From positions 99,304,400-99,368,399 of the forward strand of contig CM043700.1 in NCBI GenBank assembly GCA_023935145.1: a stretch of 64,000 nt of DNA, read 5' to 3'. Positions 35,486 to 48,340 of the stretch are shown here, piece by piece (within the stretch, counting starts at the first letter, position 1; each line of letters opens with the position of its first letter). This DNA comes from Bretschneidera sinensis (taxonomy: Eukaryota; Streptophyta; Magnoliopsida; Brassicales; Akaniaceae). The translations under genes and the position numbers were made by a program. The notes under the pieces were generated by a model, which was not told the DNA's origin, searched no databases, and saw nothing but the letters and a program-made list of their open reading frames with translations.

Positions 35486-37503
35486 CTTAGCAATCAACAT
35501 ACACACAAGATGACTAGTTAGGATGTCATTATAGTAATTTTTAAAGAAATAAAATAATAAATTAATCGACACGTGTTGTGTTGTTTATAATAAATTATTT
35601 CGATGCGTAAATAAGTGTTGAAAATGAATATTCAAATATTATCATTACTCGTTGCTTACATAATCATGATGTGTGAATTTCGGAACGATTAACATAAACA
35701 TACAAATGCTTCTTAGCCAAGCCAAAAAGCCAAGAGTCAAAATTATTATTTTTGGTATATGTAATACTAATGAGAGGCGGTGGGAGAGAGCGGTGCGGAA
35801 AGGATCATTAAATGTGGAGAAACTGTACACAATTGAAGGAAGGCCTTGAATTGCTATGGATCTTTAATAACACAATAACTCCAACTTCTGCAAATGGGTC
35901 ATTCAAAGAACTAAAAACTTTTACTGCTCTTTCAAGTCCTTAGCAAATAAAACAAATCCACATCCAATGACTTGTGTATCATTCAGTTAAATCTGTACTC
36001 CCAATTCAAACAACTAAAGGGCTTTTAAAGCTCTCAACATCCCTTAGCCATAAAAACAGCTAATGTATCATCATCATCTAACCAAAATTTAATCTCTCCC
36101 TCTTTTCTCTCATATTTTTGGAGTTTTTGTCATATACCATGCATGATGTACTTTCTTTAAAATATCATAAATGATAACGTGCAACGGATATAAGCTTTCA
36201 AGTGTAAAACTCGCAAACATCAAATTTGTACAGTTTTTATTAATTTTAATTTCATTACAGATGATGTAGCAATTACAAATATCAAGTGTAAATTGATATT
36301 GGAGTCAAAATATACAATGCATATACGATAGAGCTCTCATATTTTTCTCTATAATTTCTAGAGTGCCACACTATATTGCACTTCACATCCCAAAATATCC
36401 ATTTCTTTCTGTTAGGGTTGGTATGTATTTCACGGGTTCAGAACTGTAAATCTCCTGACGATCATGGGGCCAAACTCTGTACTTGTTTTGCACCTAAGTT
36501 TTTTGCTTGACAATTTTGGCTTGGACTTATGAATAACCGCGGTTAACAGGATAAGAACTTTAGTTAGAGTTTCTTGAGTTGCTTATAAATACTCTTTATG
36601 TACTGAGCGCAAAAACATACGAGAGATTTGAGAGTTGATTATAGTGAAATTCATTGTCGAACGTAACTTTATTTCGGAATGAACCTGCATATGTCGTGAC
36701 TCATATATTTTTATTTTATTTGTTTGTTCACTGTTCGTATAATTAATAAATCTCGAATTGTTGATTTCCTCCCATACTAGTTCGTTTTCTCCTTAACTCT
36801 ACCAATTATGGAGTAATTAATTAGGTAGGTGAAACCCACAAATTGTTTTGGGTTTTATGGAATGGGAATAGCATGTTTAACTGTGTATGACCATGGAGGG
36901 TTACACACATTGAGGTGTGCCCTTAGCTAAATTTTACCAACCAAAATATAAAATTGTGAGGACCCTAAATAGACTACTCAGCAGATGACATAAATACCGA
37001 ACTATTTCATTGCTAGTAGTCAAAACTCACAAGATTAAGCCACATTAAAAGGTATTTCCAAACCAAGGGTGTTTTTGTGAGGTTAGTGACCAATATTGAA
37101 ATTGAAATTTTTTGAAAATTAAGAGACGTCCACTAACAAAAAATTAAAGAGAAAGGAAACGGATATCTAAAGTCATTAAAGGCATTGAGAGAGAGAGAGA
37201 CGAGCTCCACCAGCCTTCATTAATTGATCTTGAATTCACTTAAATGCAGAATTCAAGGATGAACATTGAAAACACCTCGCTTTCTTCAACATCTTTCTTT
37301 TTCACTCTCACCACCCGGTTTCTGTCTGTTAAATGCTCTCAACCCACTCTCCTTCCCTTCATTTATGTTTCAAAGATTCAATCACTTCCAATATATGAAT
37401 GACTGCCAGTATCTACCCTCATCACTAATTGAATAAGTTTGTGAAAAGATTCCCAAGAAAATTTAATTACTACTTAATTGCCCTTAACCTAGTAGTACTC
37501 CTA
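35486..37503. other. Intergenic DNA with a possible solo LTR
   Basis: No gene recognised. From 36412 the sequence starts TGTTAGGGTTGG and has a TATAAATACTC stretch at about 36583, followed by AACATACGAGAGA and TGAAATTCATTG, a layout resembling a copia LTR. I find no partner, matching end or target duplication, so this is weak. A (GA)n run lies at about 37189-37201. Confidence 0.35.
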
Positions 37504-37750
37504 CTCCCTCCATCCCATTTTAGGTTAAGAAAGTTCATTCATGGCATGGAAATCACTTTTATGGGTATTAAAATATAAAATTTACCATTTAAAGATTAAG
37601 AAAAACACATTAATTACATGCATAAATCATTTAAATAATTAGGGTAATAATAAATTGTATTATTATAAGATTGATGATAAAAATATTTTGAACAATTATT
37701 TTGAGACATACCAAAATGAAAATATGACATATAAAATAGGATAGAAAAAA
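37504..37750. mobile_element. Decayed Stowaway-type MITE (Tc1/mariner)
   Basis: It starts CTCCCTCCATCCCATTTTA, the Stowaway terminus, after TA (37502-37503). The other end (TAAAATAGGATAGAAAAAA) is the reverse complement, with G-to-A decay, followed by TA (37751-37752). Length 247 bp, AT-rich, no coding. Confidence 0.72.
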
Positions 37751-38877
37751 TAGTCATTGTTTAGAATTTGCTTTAAATCTAACTTAAAACAAAAAAAATA
37801 TTATCTTAAGATAAGCTATTTTTTTTTGTTTTATGTGGACTTGAAACAAATCCAAATCGATATCATATCCAGACGTGCAAGGAATAAATTATGGGCTGGA
37901 CCAACAGTTGTATTCAAATTTTCCCATTTTAACTAGCTTATTATTTATAATACGATCCCTTCTAATAATTCAAGTACAACAATTTAATTTAATTTTCCAC
38001 TAAAAAAAATTAATTTAATTTGTTTGGCAAAGTTCACTGGTTTTTAAAATTGAATCGATATAGATTAAGGAATTCAAATACATACATTGGTCTGTGACCC
38101 AAAAAAAAAAAAAAAAAAATCGGATGTTGGTTTTGGAATATGTACAGGCCGGGTTATTAATTGCCTTGGGTGAGTGAGAATCATATGGAGATAAAGGTAG
38201 CAAAAACCAACATAACAAGCAAGCACCTAGGAATTAAAGGCGGCTGACAAAATTGATATAGTGAAGATGAAATTGCTTTCATTCATTTTAGAAAATGATG
38301 CTAAACGTGAATATAACGTGAATAATGAGTAACATATTTATCCGATTCTTTGTTAAAAAAAGTTATTTATTGAATTCATATATTGATTATTTTTCTTATT
38401 TTAAATTATTTGTAAGAGTATTGCAAATGTAAGAAATTTAGATCGGGTTAGACACCCATGATGAGCGGCTGATCTGCTCGTTTAACGTTGAATCAAGAGG
38501 TATGGATGAAACCATGTAACATTTAGTTGAAACCATGCAACTCATGATTAATTTCAACTGTCCATAACCATCATCTCATTGGTAGTATATATTCTTGTAA
38601 GAAAATGCTAAAAGAAAAATAATTTCTTGAAAGAGAAAGAGATAAAAGAGAGAGAAAGTTCATCTTATTCATTTAAAGATAACAAAAGGCGAAAACGAGT
38701 GTGTTTTTCGATTCCATGATTACACATATGATCTCCAATGAAATTGAAGAGAGAAGACACGAAGAAAAGTTTAAAATACAAAATTATTTCGAATTAAATC
38801 GGTAAATATCTGATATTCCGTTATGAAACTTTTTTACAACGAGTTTTTGTATGAGTTATATGATAGTTCTATAAACT
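37751..38877. other. Intergenic DNA without recognised features
   Basis: AT-rich, with a poly(A) run at about 38100-38119. No gene, no paired repeat. Confidence 0.4.
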
Positions 38878-40190
38878 TATATTTTAATTAAATTAATTAT
38901 TATATTCGTATATAACTTCACTTCATTAAGAAGAAAAAAAAATAGTAGTACAACATAACATAAGGGAAGTGTGAACACTATATTATAGGGCCACATATGA
39001 TCACGATTGTTCTGAATGTTTATACAAAAATTGGCCAGTAAACAAACACACATAAGAAAAGAAAAATAAATAATTACATGTAAGACATATAACTCATAGC
39101 TTTGGTAATTAGCTATTGTATCACCGATTAATTATTTAGACGCGAACCTCTCTACTAATTAAAAAGGTTGATCCCCGATTCAAATTATGTTTTATATATA
39201 TATATACAAAAAAAAACCGTATAATCATAAAAAAAACATAAAATTATAAAATGTATCAAGTTTAATTTGTATTGGATACATATCAACTGTTTATAAAAAA
39301 AATATTTTTTTTGAAGGATTGATATTTACACTGTACACCAAAGAATTATGAAATAAAGAACCTAGAACCCTTAAAAAAAAGAAAGAAATAAGAACCTAGA
39401 AAGTGTTGAAATAGGTCATAGCCTAAATATTTTTTTTTCATGTAAATTTATGTTTTGAATTTTAGTTTTACTCACATACTCAATTGAAAAGAAAAAGAAA
39501 GAGAAAGTAATGAATCATGTTCATAAAAGTATACCACTATGGATTTTGGATCAACAGACACTGAAATTATGCATTTATTGTGATGAAGCAGTTATGTTGG
39601 TTGGATCCTATTTTGGTGAAAGATCAATAAGTGGGTCGTATATTTTTACAGATTTGAAGAGCACTTGGTCAGGAATGCAATATTTGCATTTGTAGACGGT
39701 TTGGTAAGGCTTTTAAATTTGGTTTGACTTTCTTTATTTCTGATACAGTCTGAAAACACACACCCAATAATAAAACGACACGTGGACAGTCTCAAACTAA
39801 AAACAGCAAAGTGACACGTAGAGAGCCTCAGACCAAAGAAGCAGAGCAACACAAGGACAGCTTCAGACCAAAACAGCAAAATGACACCCGGGTAGCCCTG
39901 ATCCAAACAGCGGGATCTTCAGGATATCATCGTCCTTGGCACATGGGCCGCCTCATCCCCAAAGCACTATAAAAGGACCCAAGTATGCGTATCCAAGGGG
40001 AGATTAATCACATTTTTACCTACTAAAAAGCACCACCATCCCCACTTTTCTAAAAACTCACACTAACAAAGGCATCGGAACGTCTTCGGAGGCATCCCCC
40101 TCCAGTGACTCCTTAGCTTACCTAATCTTCCCTGTGCAGATTCCCTCGAGGTCAGGCCTCCAACCCAGCAGCACGTTTTTGGCAGCAACA
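38878..40190 (+). repeat. 5' LTR of Tat element
   Basis: It aligns with 46374-47687. The outer end begins TATATTTT where the partner has TGTATTTT. A TATAAAA box is at 39968-39974. The inner end is GGCAGCAACA. Confidence 0.78.
39968..39974 (+). promoter_or_regulatory. TATA box of Tat LTR
   Basis: TATAAAA in the context ACTATAAAAGGACC, conserved in the other LTR at 47465-47471. Confidence 0.6.
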
Positions 40191-40211
40191 GATTGGCACC
40201 ATCCGTTGGGA
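40191..40211 (+). other. Primer binding site region of Tat element
   Basis: TTGGCACCATCCGTTGGGAA begins two bases after the LTR. It has the TGGCACC start usual for this lineage; I do not assign the tRNA. Confidence 0.65.
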
Positions 40212-40269
40212 AACCACCATCTCTCACTAACAGTAAAAGCGAAGAAGTTTAAAGAACTTATTTGTTGTC

Positions 40270-41660
40270 ATGCCACCCAAAAATGCCACTAGGGATACCG
40301 GTAAGGTAGTAGTCGGGGCCAACACCCATACTCAACGGTCCGGGTCGAGACCCTCTGCTGTGTCCAAACGAAGGTCCTCCAGAGGCGGCCCATCGCCTTT
40401 TTCTGGGACCCAACACCCCCGTTGTACGAAAGTTGACCCCCCGGATCTCCGAGAAGCCCTTGCGACACATCCCGTTATGGCTATGCTCCAAGCGCAGTTC
40501 GTGGAACTCTCGCAACTAGAAACCAATCTGGCCACCGAGGTTCGCCTACACCCCGTCGGCAGAATCCCAGCCGCAAAGGCTCAGCTAGCCGCGGGCTCCC
40601 CGTTGATGACTATTCCACGGCGGAATCCTCCCCACCTCATGCTGTCAAATCAAAGAGAGCCCCTCGTCCAAAAGCAGTCTCGGCCTTGACAAACGAATAA
40701 AGGAATTGGAGGGAAGGATCAATGAAGCGATAAAGTGTCGTAACCACGGTATCCTAGACGAACTCAATGCCCAAGACCCGCCCTTCTCTCAAGAAGTCCA
40801 TGAGGCCCCCCTCTTGCGGAACTTCCGAATGCCTCAGATCAAACCTTACGATGGTTCCACAGACCCCCTGGATCACCTCCAGTACTATAAAACCGCGATG
40901 ACACTCCACCGGCACTCCGATCCCGTGATGTGCCGAGCCTTCCCCCTGATGCTTGTGAAGGTGACCGAAACGTGGTGTTCTCGTTTAAAACCAGAGGGCA
41001 TCAGCACGTTCAAGGAGTTGAGCTACGCCTTCGCGTCACATTTTTTTAGCAGTAAATGACCCAAGAAAACTTCGGAGTCCCTATTCAACATCATCCAATA
41101 GAAAGGAGAAAGACTCCGAGCCTACATCTTGAGGTTTAATTCCTCTGCCTGGGAAATCCCTGACCTCGACCCTAGTGTCCAAGTACTGGCATTCAAAAAT
41201 GGGATAAGATCTGGAATCTTCGGTTCCAAGCTCACCAGGCGGCCACCCGGTGACATGCATAAGATCTTGGCCCGAGCCGAGAAATACATGCTAGTGGAAG
41301 ATGACCAGGCCTTCCGAAGAGAACGGGAAGGGGATGCGAAGAAAAATAGAAGGGGCCCCGTAAGTGTGCATCGTGAACCCGTCAAGCGACCTTTCCGCGA
41401 GGACAAGCCTAGGGCCCCTAAGCGCTTTGAGAATTTCACCTCCCTCAATGCGTCCAGAACCAACGTCCTAATGCAAATCCAAGACAGAGCGATCCTACAG
41501 TGGCCCCTAAGGCCGTTAAGTCTCAACGAGGATCGAGGAAAGTGATGTCGATTCCACAGAAACCACAGGTATGACACAGAAGACTACCTAGCCCTGAAGC
41601 ACCAGATAGAAGCCCTTATCGACAGGGGACAGTTAAAAGAGTTCATTGGGTCCTGAATGG
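40270..41660 (+). pseudogene. Tat gag
   Basis: The ATG at 40270 opens 139 codons of basic N-terminus. After a frameshift the capsid core follows at 40706-41059, with MPQIKPYDGSTDPLDHLQYY and a RAFPLML block. Past stops at 41060 and about 41100, GERLRAYILRFN and LARAEKYMLVEDDQAF appear. The block order is that of Tat gag (YDG-x-x-DP ... F-x-x-TL ... RA-x-KY). Not translatable as a whole. Confidence 0.8.
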
Positions 41661-41788
41661 AGAAATTATAGGAGCGATTCCGGAGGAGTCTCGAGTGCCC
41701 GTCCAGTCAAAAAGAGACGATTTGGACTACCCGAAAGAGTCTTGGACCGAACCACAAGAGGTTTAACCAAAGAAACCCAGAGGCTGTC

Positions 41789-42094
41789 ATGACCAAAATC
41801 ATCAAAACCATTTGCGGAAGCCCCGCGGTCGGGGGCACCTCAGGACACCGCAGAAAAACTTACGCTCAGTCGGTGGCTTCAATCATCGGACCCTACAAAC
41901 GAAAGAAGATGGACAGGGCCATCATTTTCGCAGATGAAGATTTAGAGAGGGTCCAGACTTTGCATGACGATGCCATGGTCATCTACCTTCTCGTGGCCAA
42001 CCACGAAGTCAGACGCCTCTTGGTCGACAATGGGAGTTGGATCGACATTCTGTTCTACGACACGTTCCAACAAATTCAACTGGGATATATCTAG
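41789..42094 (+). pseudogene. Tat protease
   Basis: ADEDLERVQTLHDDAMVIYL, then VRRLLVDNGSWIDILFYDTF. The VDNGS active site is the form usual in Tat elements; the following Ser is Trp. It stops after 101 codons. The rest of the protease, with YNMILDRPTLN near 42250, is in another frame. Confidence 0.8.
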
Positions 42095-42499
42095 CTAGGA
42101 CCAGTTTCCACCTTGCTCTACGGTTTCTTGGGAGGGGGCGGTGTTTGTTAATGGCAGCATAGTTCTCCCGATAACTGTGGGAATGACTCCATAAGCAACC
42201 ACCTTGCAGGTCACTTTCCTGGTCGTCAGACAGCCATCATCTTATAACATGATCCTCGACAGACCCACCCTCAATAAACTTAGAGTTGTCGTCTCCACAT
42301 ACCACTTGAAAGTAAAGTTCCCCACCGAAGAGGGAATAGGCAAGATCAGGGGAAACCAATAGATCTCCAAATCCTATAACCTGAACGCTGTAAGGGAAGG
42401 CAGAATGACAGAGGCCCTCTTGCTTGAGTTGGACGGCCTCAAAGACGAGGGAAAAAACTCAAGGGGCCAGCCTGTGGAAGAGTTGACCGCGATCCCCCT

Positions 42500-43950
42500 C
42501 GGTGAAGATACCTCCCGAACCATCTAGATCTTCTTCAACCTCCCCAAAGCCCATAGGGGATCCTTACTCGCCCTCCTCCAAAATAATCAGGATCTTTTCG
42601 CCTGGTCAGCCACAGATATGCCGAGGATCAACCCAGAAGTAATAGTGCACCGGTTGAATGCAGACCCAAACCATAAGTCGATCATCTAGAAGAAGAGATC
42701 ATTCGGCCCTGAACGATAAGCCACTATCAAGGCTGAGGTAGATAAACTACTAGCGGCCAATTTCATCCGAGAAGCAAACTATCCAGATTGGGTGTCTAAC
42801 ATGGTGATGGTAAAGAAAGCCAGTGGCAAGTGGCGAATTTGCATCGACTTCTCAGACCTAAACAAAGCCTACCCAAAGGACAGCTTTCCTCTGCCAGGGG
42901 TCGATCAGCTCATTGACGCGACGTCAGGGCATGAATTGCTAACCTTCATGGATGCATACTTCGGTTACAACCAGATCTTTATATATAGGTCCAACCAGGA
43001 GAAAGTGTTATTCGTTACCGGGCAGGGATTGTACTATTACAAAGTCATACCTACCAAAGATTGGTAAACAAAATCTTCCGAGAGCAAATAGGTTGAAACA
43101 TGGAAGTCTACGTGGATGATATGTTGGTAAAAAGCGTTAGGATTAGGGACCACGAAGCCGACCTAAAAGAAGCATTCAAAGTTTTTCGACACTATCAGAT
43201 GAAACTGAACCCCGAGAAGTGCGCCTTTGGGGTCACTGGGGGGAAGTTCCTAGGCTTCATGGTGACCCAAAGGGGCATAGAGGCAAACCCTAAGAAAATA
43301 GTGGTCGTCCTCGGCATGAGCCCACTTAGGACCGAGAGGGAAGTCCAGCGACTCACTAGGTGGATACCTGCCTTGAGCTGATTTATGTCGAAATCCGTAA
43401 AAAAAAAATGCCTCCCTTTCTTCAAATCCATCAGGAAAACCAAGGACTTTGTTTGGACCAAGGATTGCCAAAAGGCATTCGATGAACTGAAAACGTACTT
43501 GGGCTCACCCCTTTCTTTACCAAGCTCGTTGCCAGCAACGATCTCTTCATGTACCTCTCAGCTGGACATGAAGTGGTGGCCTCCGTCCTAATTCGAGAAG
43601 AGGCAGGTGTCCAAAAGCTCATGGACTATATAAGCAAGGTCCTCCACAATGCAGAAACAAGGTACCTTCTTGTAGAAAAAATGGCGTATGCCCTCTTGAT
43701 CACGGCCCACAAACTCCGACCGTACTTTCAAGCACACACAATCGTCCTTCTAATGGACCAACCCTTTCGACAAGTGCTCCACAAGCCGGATGTCTCCGGA
43801 AGAGTGGTTCGTAGAGCTTGAAGAATTTAACATCCGCTACCGTCCCCGTAACGCCATCAAAGCGCAGGTCTTGGCTGACTTTATCATGGAAACCACTCTT
43901 CGGTGCCAGGTGGATCCTACCCCAGTTCTCAAAGCGATCGACCAATCCCT
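42500..43950 (+). pseudogene. Tat reverse transcriptase and RNase H
   Basis: RT blocks: KASGKWRICIDFSDLNKAYP and SFPLPGVDQLID (42792-43067), then, after a frameshift, VYVDDMLVKSVRIRDHEADL with the YVDD active site (43100-43381) and ..KCAFGVTGGKFLGFMV. RNase H follows at 43549-43821 with YISKVLHNAETRYLLVEKMA (usually the R-Y-x-x-EK-x-x-A block). Several stops and at least three frame changes. Confidence 0.85.
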
Positions 43951-43989
43951 TAATGGACATTCCACGTCGACGGGTTTTCCAACAATGCC

Positions 43990-44420
43990 AGAAGTGGCAC
44001 TTGACTCATCCTATGCGGCCCGGATAGCTTCACCGTCGAGTATGCCTTAAGATTTGGGTTTAGTGCCTTAAACAACGAGGCTGAGTATGAGGAATTATTG
44101 GCCAGAATGAAGTTAGCCAGAATACTGTCCGTTGAGGCCCTGGACACTTACAGTGACTCACAGTTGGTGGTGAACCAGATTAACAGAGAATTTGAAGCCC
44201 GATGAGAGAAAATCACCCGCTACATAGAAAAAGCCAGAGAACTTGTCACCAAGTTCAAAGTGTTCCGGATCAACCAGATCCCCCAGGTGGAAAATTCAAA
44301 GGCTGATTCCTTAGCTTGGCTAGCCTCCTCTCGACAGTTCGAGTCCACGCGAGCAGTCTACCTTGAGATACTCGCTGTGCCAAGTATCGATGAAGTCACC
44401 GTACTACCTGCGAGGAGCAT
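43990..44420 (+). pseudogene. Second (archaeal-type) RNase H of Tat element
   Basis: Positions about 44040-44340 read EYALRFGFSALNNEAEYEEL, then YSDSQLVVNQINREFEA, a stop, and AREL-x-x-KF. This is the extra RNase H found between the standard RNase H and integrase in Tat/Ogre-type elements. The NNEAEYE and DSQLVVNQ blocks hold its acidic residues. Confidence 0.82.
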
Positions 44421-44539
44421 AGAGACTTAGGGTGACCCTATTCTCTGATATTTATTGGACAATCATCTCCCGAATGAAAGAAACGAAGCTAAAAAAGTCA
44501 TCTCCCGAGCGTCACGGTACACAGTCTTAAATGTCAACT

Positions 44540-45611
44540 ATGCAAAAGAGGTCTTACGACGCCCTACCTAAAGTGCCTAGGCCTAATCGAGGCCGACTAT
44601 ATCCTTCAGAAAGTTCATGAAGGAGTCTTCGTCAAGGTTACTATTAGCCCGGATTGCGAGGAGAAGCCATGAAATTGGTGAAAAAAGTGTAAAAGCTACC
44701 AGCAATATTCTGCCATCTCATGCAGACCGACAAATCCCCTCACCTCAGTCACTAGCCCACTCTCTTTTGCCATGTGAGGGATGGACCTCCTCAACCCTTT
44801 CACCGAGGCACCCGGGCAACGGAAGTACCTTATTGTGGTGATAGACTACTTTACTAAGTGGCTGGAAGCTGAACTGATGGCCAGTATCACTGACCACCAG
44901 GCCCAGGGCTTCATTTGGAAGTCCTTAGTGTGTTGCTTTGGCATTCCCCAAGTGCTAGTAATGGACAGTGGCAAACAATTCGATAGCACTTGATTTAAGG
45001 CATTCTGTGACGAACTGCACATTGAGCACCGCTTCTCTTCCGTTAGGTACTTATAGGCCAATGGGCAAGCCAAAGTAACCAACAGAACGCTTTTGCAGAG
45101 CATCAAAAGGAGGTTAAAAGAGGCAGACAGACAATGGACTAACCACTTACCGAACGTACTATAGGTGTACCGAACCACCGCCCGAGCACCCACTGGGGAA
45201 ACCTCATTCTTCATGACTTACGGTTTTGAAGCAGTCATCCCCTTGGGAATCGAGGTTCCCTCACTACGAGTACAAAGTTTCAAAAACGATAGTAATGACG
45301 AGGCTCTTCGAATGAACGCCGATCTCCTCAATGAAGTTCAAGATAAAGCCCATATTCGACTGGCCGCCTATCAGCAGAGAACCGTCAGATATTAAAATTC
45401 TCAGGTCTGAGGCAGAAGTTTCCAGTTGCACGACCTCGTTTTACGAAAAAACAAAGTGTCCTGCCCATGAGAGACGCGAAAGTTGACCCCTAACTAGGAG
45501 GGCCCATACCACATCAAGAGGATATGCCTAACTGGCACCTTCGAGCTCAAGGAACTAAATGGGAAGTTAGTTTCCCGCACTTGGAACACTGAAAACCTCC
45601 GGCGATTCTAA
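44540..45611 (+). pseudogene. Tat integrase
   Basis: The core contains MDLLNPFTEAPGQRKYLIVV and IDYFTKWLEAE (first Asp). The region VLVMDSGKQFDS holds the second Asp, and NRTLLQSIKRRLKEADRQW is followed by VYRTTARAPTGETSF and AHIRLAAYQQRTVRY. The zinc domain upstream is mostly lost to a small deletion. Stops at about 44992, 45055, 45161 and 45393. Confidence 0.85.
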
Positions 45612-45821
45612 CAATAACTCGTACCTTGGGCACAAGTAACGAAAGAAGTTCGGCTGGTTGAAAATTATAATGACAAAAGATCGGGTGCAATGAAAAACAA
45701 AAAAGTTAGAAAAGTATATCCGAAGCTTTCATTAACTTAAAGTTCCAGAAACGTACAAAAAGGCGCTAACGGTCCTTAATTACAAAAAAAGAAACAAAAG
45801 GAAAAAACTTATTCTAAACAC

Positions 45822-46370
45822 TCATGGGGCAACCTCGGCCTCAACCTTAGTCTCGACCTCCTGCTGAACAGCTAACTCCTCCTCGCCAGCAGGAACTACA
45901 ACCTTGGCCTCAACTGCAGCCACCTTTTCACCCTCCTAAGGGTCCAACAAGTCAAGAGCCAAAAAATTGATCTCGGGATAGAGCGCCTCGACCCTCCTCT
46001 TGGCCTCTAAAAAGCCCTTAAGGTATTGTAGGCCTCCCTCCTCCTCGATTGCCGTCCGAAAAGAGGCAGAATCTTGGAAAGCTACCAAGTCATCCTCCAC
46101 TGCTACCCAGGTACGGGCCTCAGCCTCCTCTTTAAGTCGCTACCCTGCCAAGACGGCAGCGTCCCTCTCCCGGACAGCCTCAACTCTAGCCTGGTTAGCA
46201 GTGTCCCTCTCCCGGACAGCCTCAACTCTGGCCTGGTTAGTCGCGTCCAGCGACGCCTACAGCTCGCTAGTTAATGAGCTCGACACTCTCATCCAGCTTG
46301 TGCTGTGCTTGGTCTAATCTCTCAGCCGTATCCAGGCAACGGCAGGACATGACCCCCAGAAGGTCACTCG
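45822..46370 (-). pseudogene. Antisense ORF remnant of Tat element (coiled coil)
   Basis: The minus strand reads as a helical, charged protein. A 16-residue repeat ARVEAVRERDTANQ occurs about twice (46160-46245). Then come RLKEEAEARTWVAVEDDLVA, LQYLKGFLEAKRRVEALYP, an EINFLALDLL block and an acidic tail ending EVAP before a stop at 45822-45824. Internal stops include 46140-46142. Extra antisense ORFs between integrase and 3' LTR are known from Tat elements; their function is not settled. The N-terminal side is cut by the right LTR. Confidence 0.6.
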
Positions 46371-46373
46371 ACT

Positions 46374-47687
46374 TGTATTTTAATTAAATTAATCATTATA
46401 TTCGTATATAACTCCACTTCATTAAGAAGAAAAAAATAGTAGTACAACATAACTTAAGAGAATTTTTCAGTGTGAACACTATATTATAGAGCCATATATG
46501 ATCACGATTGTTCTGAATGTATATACAAAAATTGGCTAGTAAACAAACAAATATAAGAAGAGAAAAATAAATAATTACATGTAAGACATATATCTCATAG
46601 CTTTGGTAATTAGCTATTGTATCACCGACTAATTATTTAGACCCGAACCTCTCTACTAATTAAAAAGGTTGATCACCGATTCAAATTATGTTATATAAAA
46701 TTTTAAAAATGTGTTCGGTTTAACTTGCATTGGGTATATATCAACCGTCCATAAAAAATTAATTTTTTGAAGGATTGATATTTACACAGTGCACCAAAGA
46801 ATTTCTCACAAAAAGCAGGCATGTTATAAAGAGAGTTAAGCAGTAAGTAAACAATATGCCCTGTGCAGTTATCCATAGAATGAAATAAAGAACCTAGAAC
46901 CCTTAAAAAAAAAAAAGAAATAAGAACCTAGAAAGTGTTAAAATAGGTCATAGCCTAAATTTTTTTTTTTTCATGTAAGTTGATGTTTTAAATTTTAATT
47001 TTACTCACATACTCAATTGAAAAGAAAAAGAAAAAGAAAGTAATGAATCAATTTCATAAAAGTATACCACTATAGATTTTGGATCAATAGATACTGAAAT
47101 TATGCATTTATTATGATGAAGCAGTTATGTTGGTTGGATCCTATTTTGGTGAAAAATCAATAAGGGGGTTGTATATTTTTACAGATTTGAAGAGCACTTT
47201 GACAGGAATGCAATATTTGCATTTGTAGACAGTTTAGTAAGGCTTTTAAATTTGGTTTGGCTTTCTTCATTTCTGATATAGCCCGAAAACACACACTCAA
47301 TAAAAAAGCAACATGTGGACAGCCTCAGACCAAAGCAGTAAAGTGACATGCAGACACCCTCAGACCAAAACAGCAAAATGACACGCGGGCAACCTTGATC
47401 CAAACAGCGAGATCTCCAAGATATCCTCGTCCTTGGCACATGGACCGCTTCATCCACAAAGCACTATAAAAGGACCTAAGTATGCATATCCAAGGGGAGA
47501 TCAATCACATTTTTACCTACTAAAAAGCATCGCCATCCCAACTTTTCTAAAAACTCACAGTAACAAAGGCATCGGAGCGTCTTCGGAGGTATCCCCCTTT
47601 GACGACTCCTTAGTTTACCTAATCTTCCCTGTACAGATTCCCCTAAGGCCTGGCCTTCAACCCAGCGGCATGTTTTTGGCAACAACA
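46374..47687 (+). repeat. 3' LTR of Tat element
   Basis: 1314 bp, TGTATTTT...GGCAACAACA. It has about 80 extra bp at about 46800-46880 relative to the left LTR, and a TATAAAA box at 47465-47471. Confidence 0.78.
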
Positions 47688-47882
47688 ATTTCCTAGTAAA
47701 ATCTTTTACATGTCCAAGGGAAGCATAACCCTAACATGCATGCCAATATATATAAGAGGAGTATCCATTCTGTTATATTGATCAACATAATTTTTATCCT
47801 TGATTGCGTTCGAGATCATATATGCTGAACATCTATATATCTTAGTGCATGTCTACTGTCAAGTGGTGTGTATAGTTACCAA

Positions 47883-48340
47883 CACTACAAGAAAACTGGG
47901 TTTTAACAATGCAAATTAACGACGAGGAAGTCGGCAAAATTCTTTAAACTGTTGCAGTTGACGACGTAACAGCTTGCATCAGCAAATTTTTGGCACTTGG
48001 CAATGCAAAAACAACCCATGTTGTCATGTTTAGCAACGCAACAGTAACATTACATCGCAAAACGACGGAAGAATGGTTCACGTCCCTAAGTTGCGTGCAA
48101 TGCGAACAAGAATTGCGTGCCCTAAATCTTTGGTACTTAATGCCATGGAAGCTTATCATTCACTAACTTAGCTAGGGAGAATAACGACGTAATTCTTGAT
48201 GATGAACGCGTCACCAAAAATGACACTTAACTATGTACAAATATATGCTCGTCCCCAAAATTGACGTTTAGCGACCCAAGCTTGGCTTGCGTATCTATTT
48301 AGCGATGCATATAACAATGCGTCACCATTTACTATTTCCT
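47883..48340. mobile_element. CACTA (En/Spm-type) transposon end
   Basis: CACTACAAGAAAACTGGGTT at 47883 is the canonical CACTA terminal inverted repeat. The next 450 bp are rich in ACGACG / GCGTC / GCAACGC short repeats, as in CACTA subterminal regions. No facing terminus is in the window. The copia at 48648 lies 310 bp beyond, so the rest may be deleted or outside. The 195 bp before it (47688-47882) and 48341-48647 hold nothing I recognise. Confidence 0.65.

Larger units (their letters stand above)
38878..47687 (+). mobile_element. Ty3/gypsy retrotransposon, Tat lineage, degenerate
   Basis: LTRs of about 1.3 kb lie at 38878-40190 and 46374-47687. A TTGGCACCATCCGTTGGGAA primer-like site follows the first. 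Plus-strand order is gag, protease, RT, RNase H, a second RNase H, integrase. The second RNase H is the mark of the Tat lineage, and a short antisense ORF end precedes the right LTR. Every domain is broken by stops and frameshifts. I found no target duplication and no polypurine tract before the right LTR, so the 3' internal end, and possibly an LTR end, is deleted. Confidence 0.85.

Noticed and set aside
36412..36780. Solo LTR candidate starting TGTTAGGG with a TATAAATA stretch
   Set aside because: No matching end, partner or target duplication. Mentioned only within the intergenic entry.
40258..40535. Minus-strand ORFs over Tat gag
   Set aside because: They are shadows of the GC-rich gag coding strand, with no family features.
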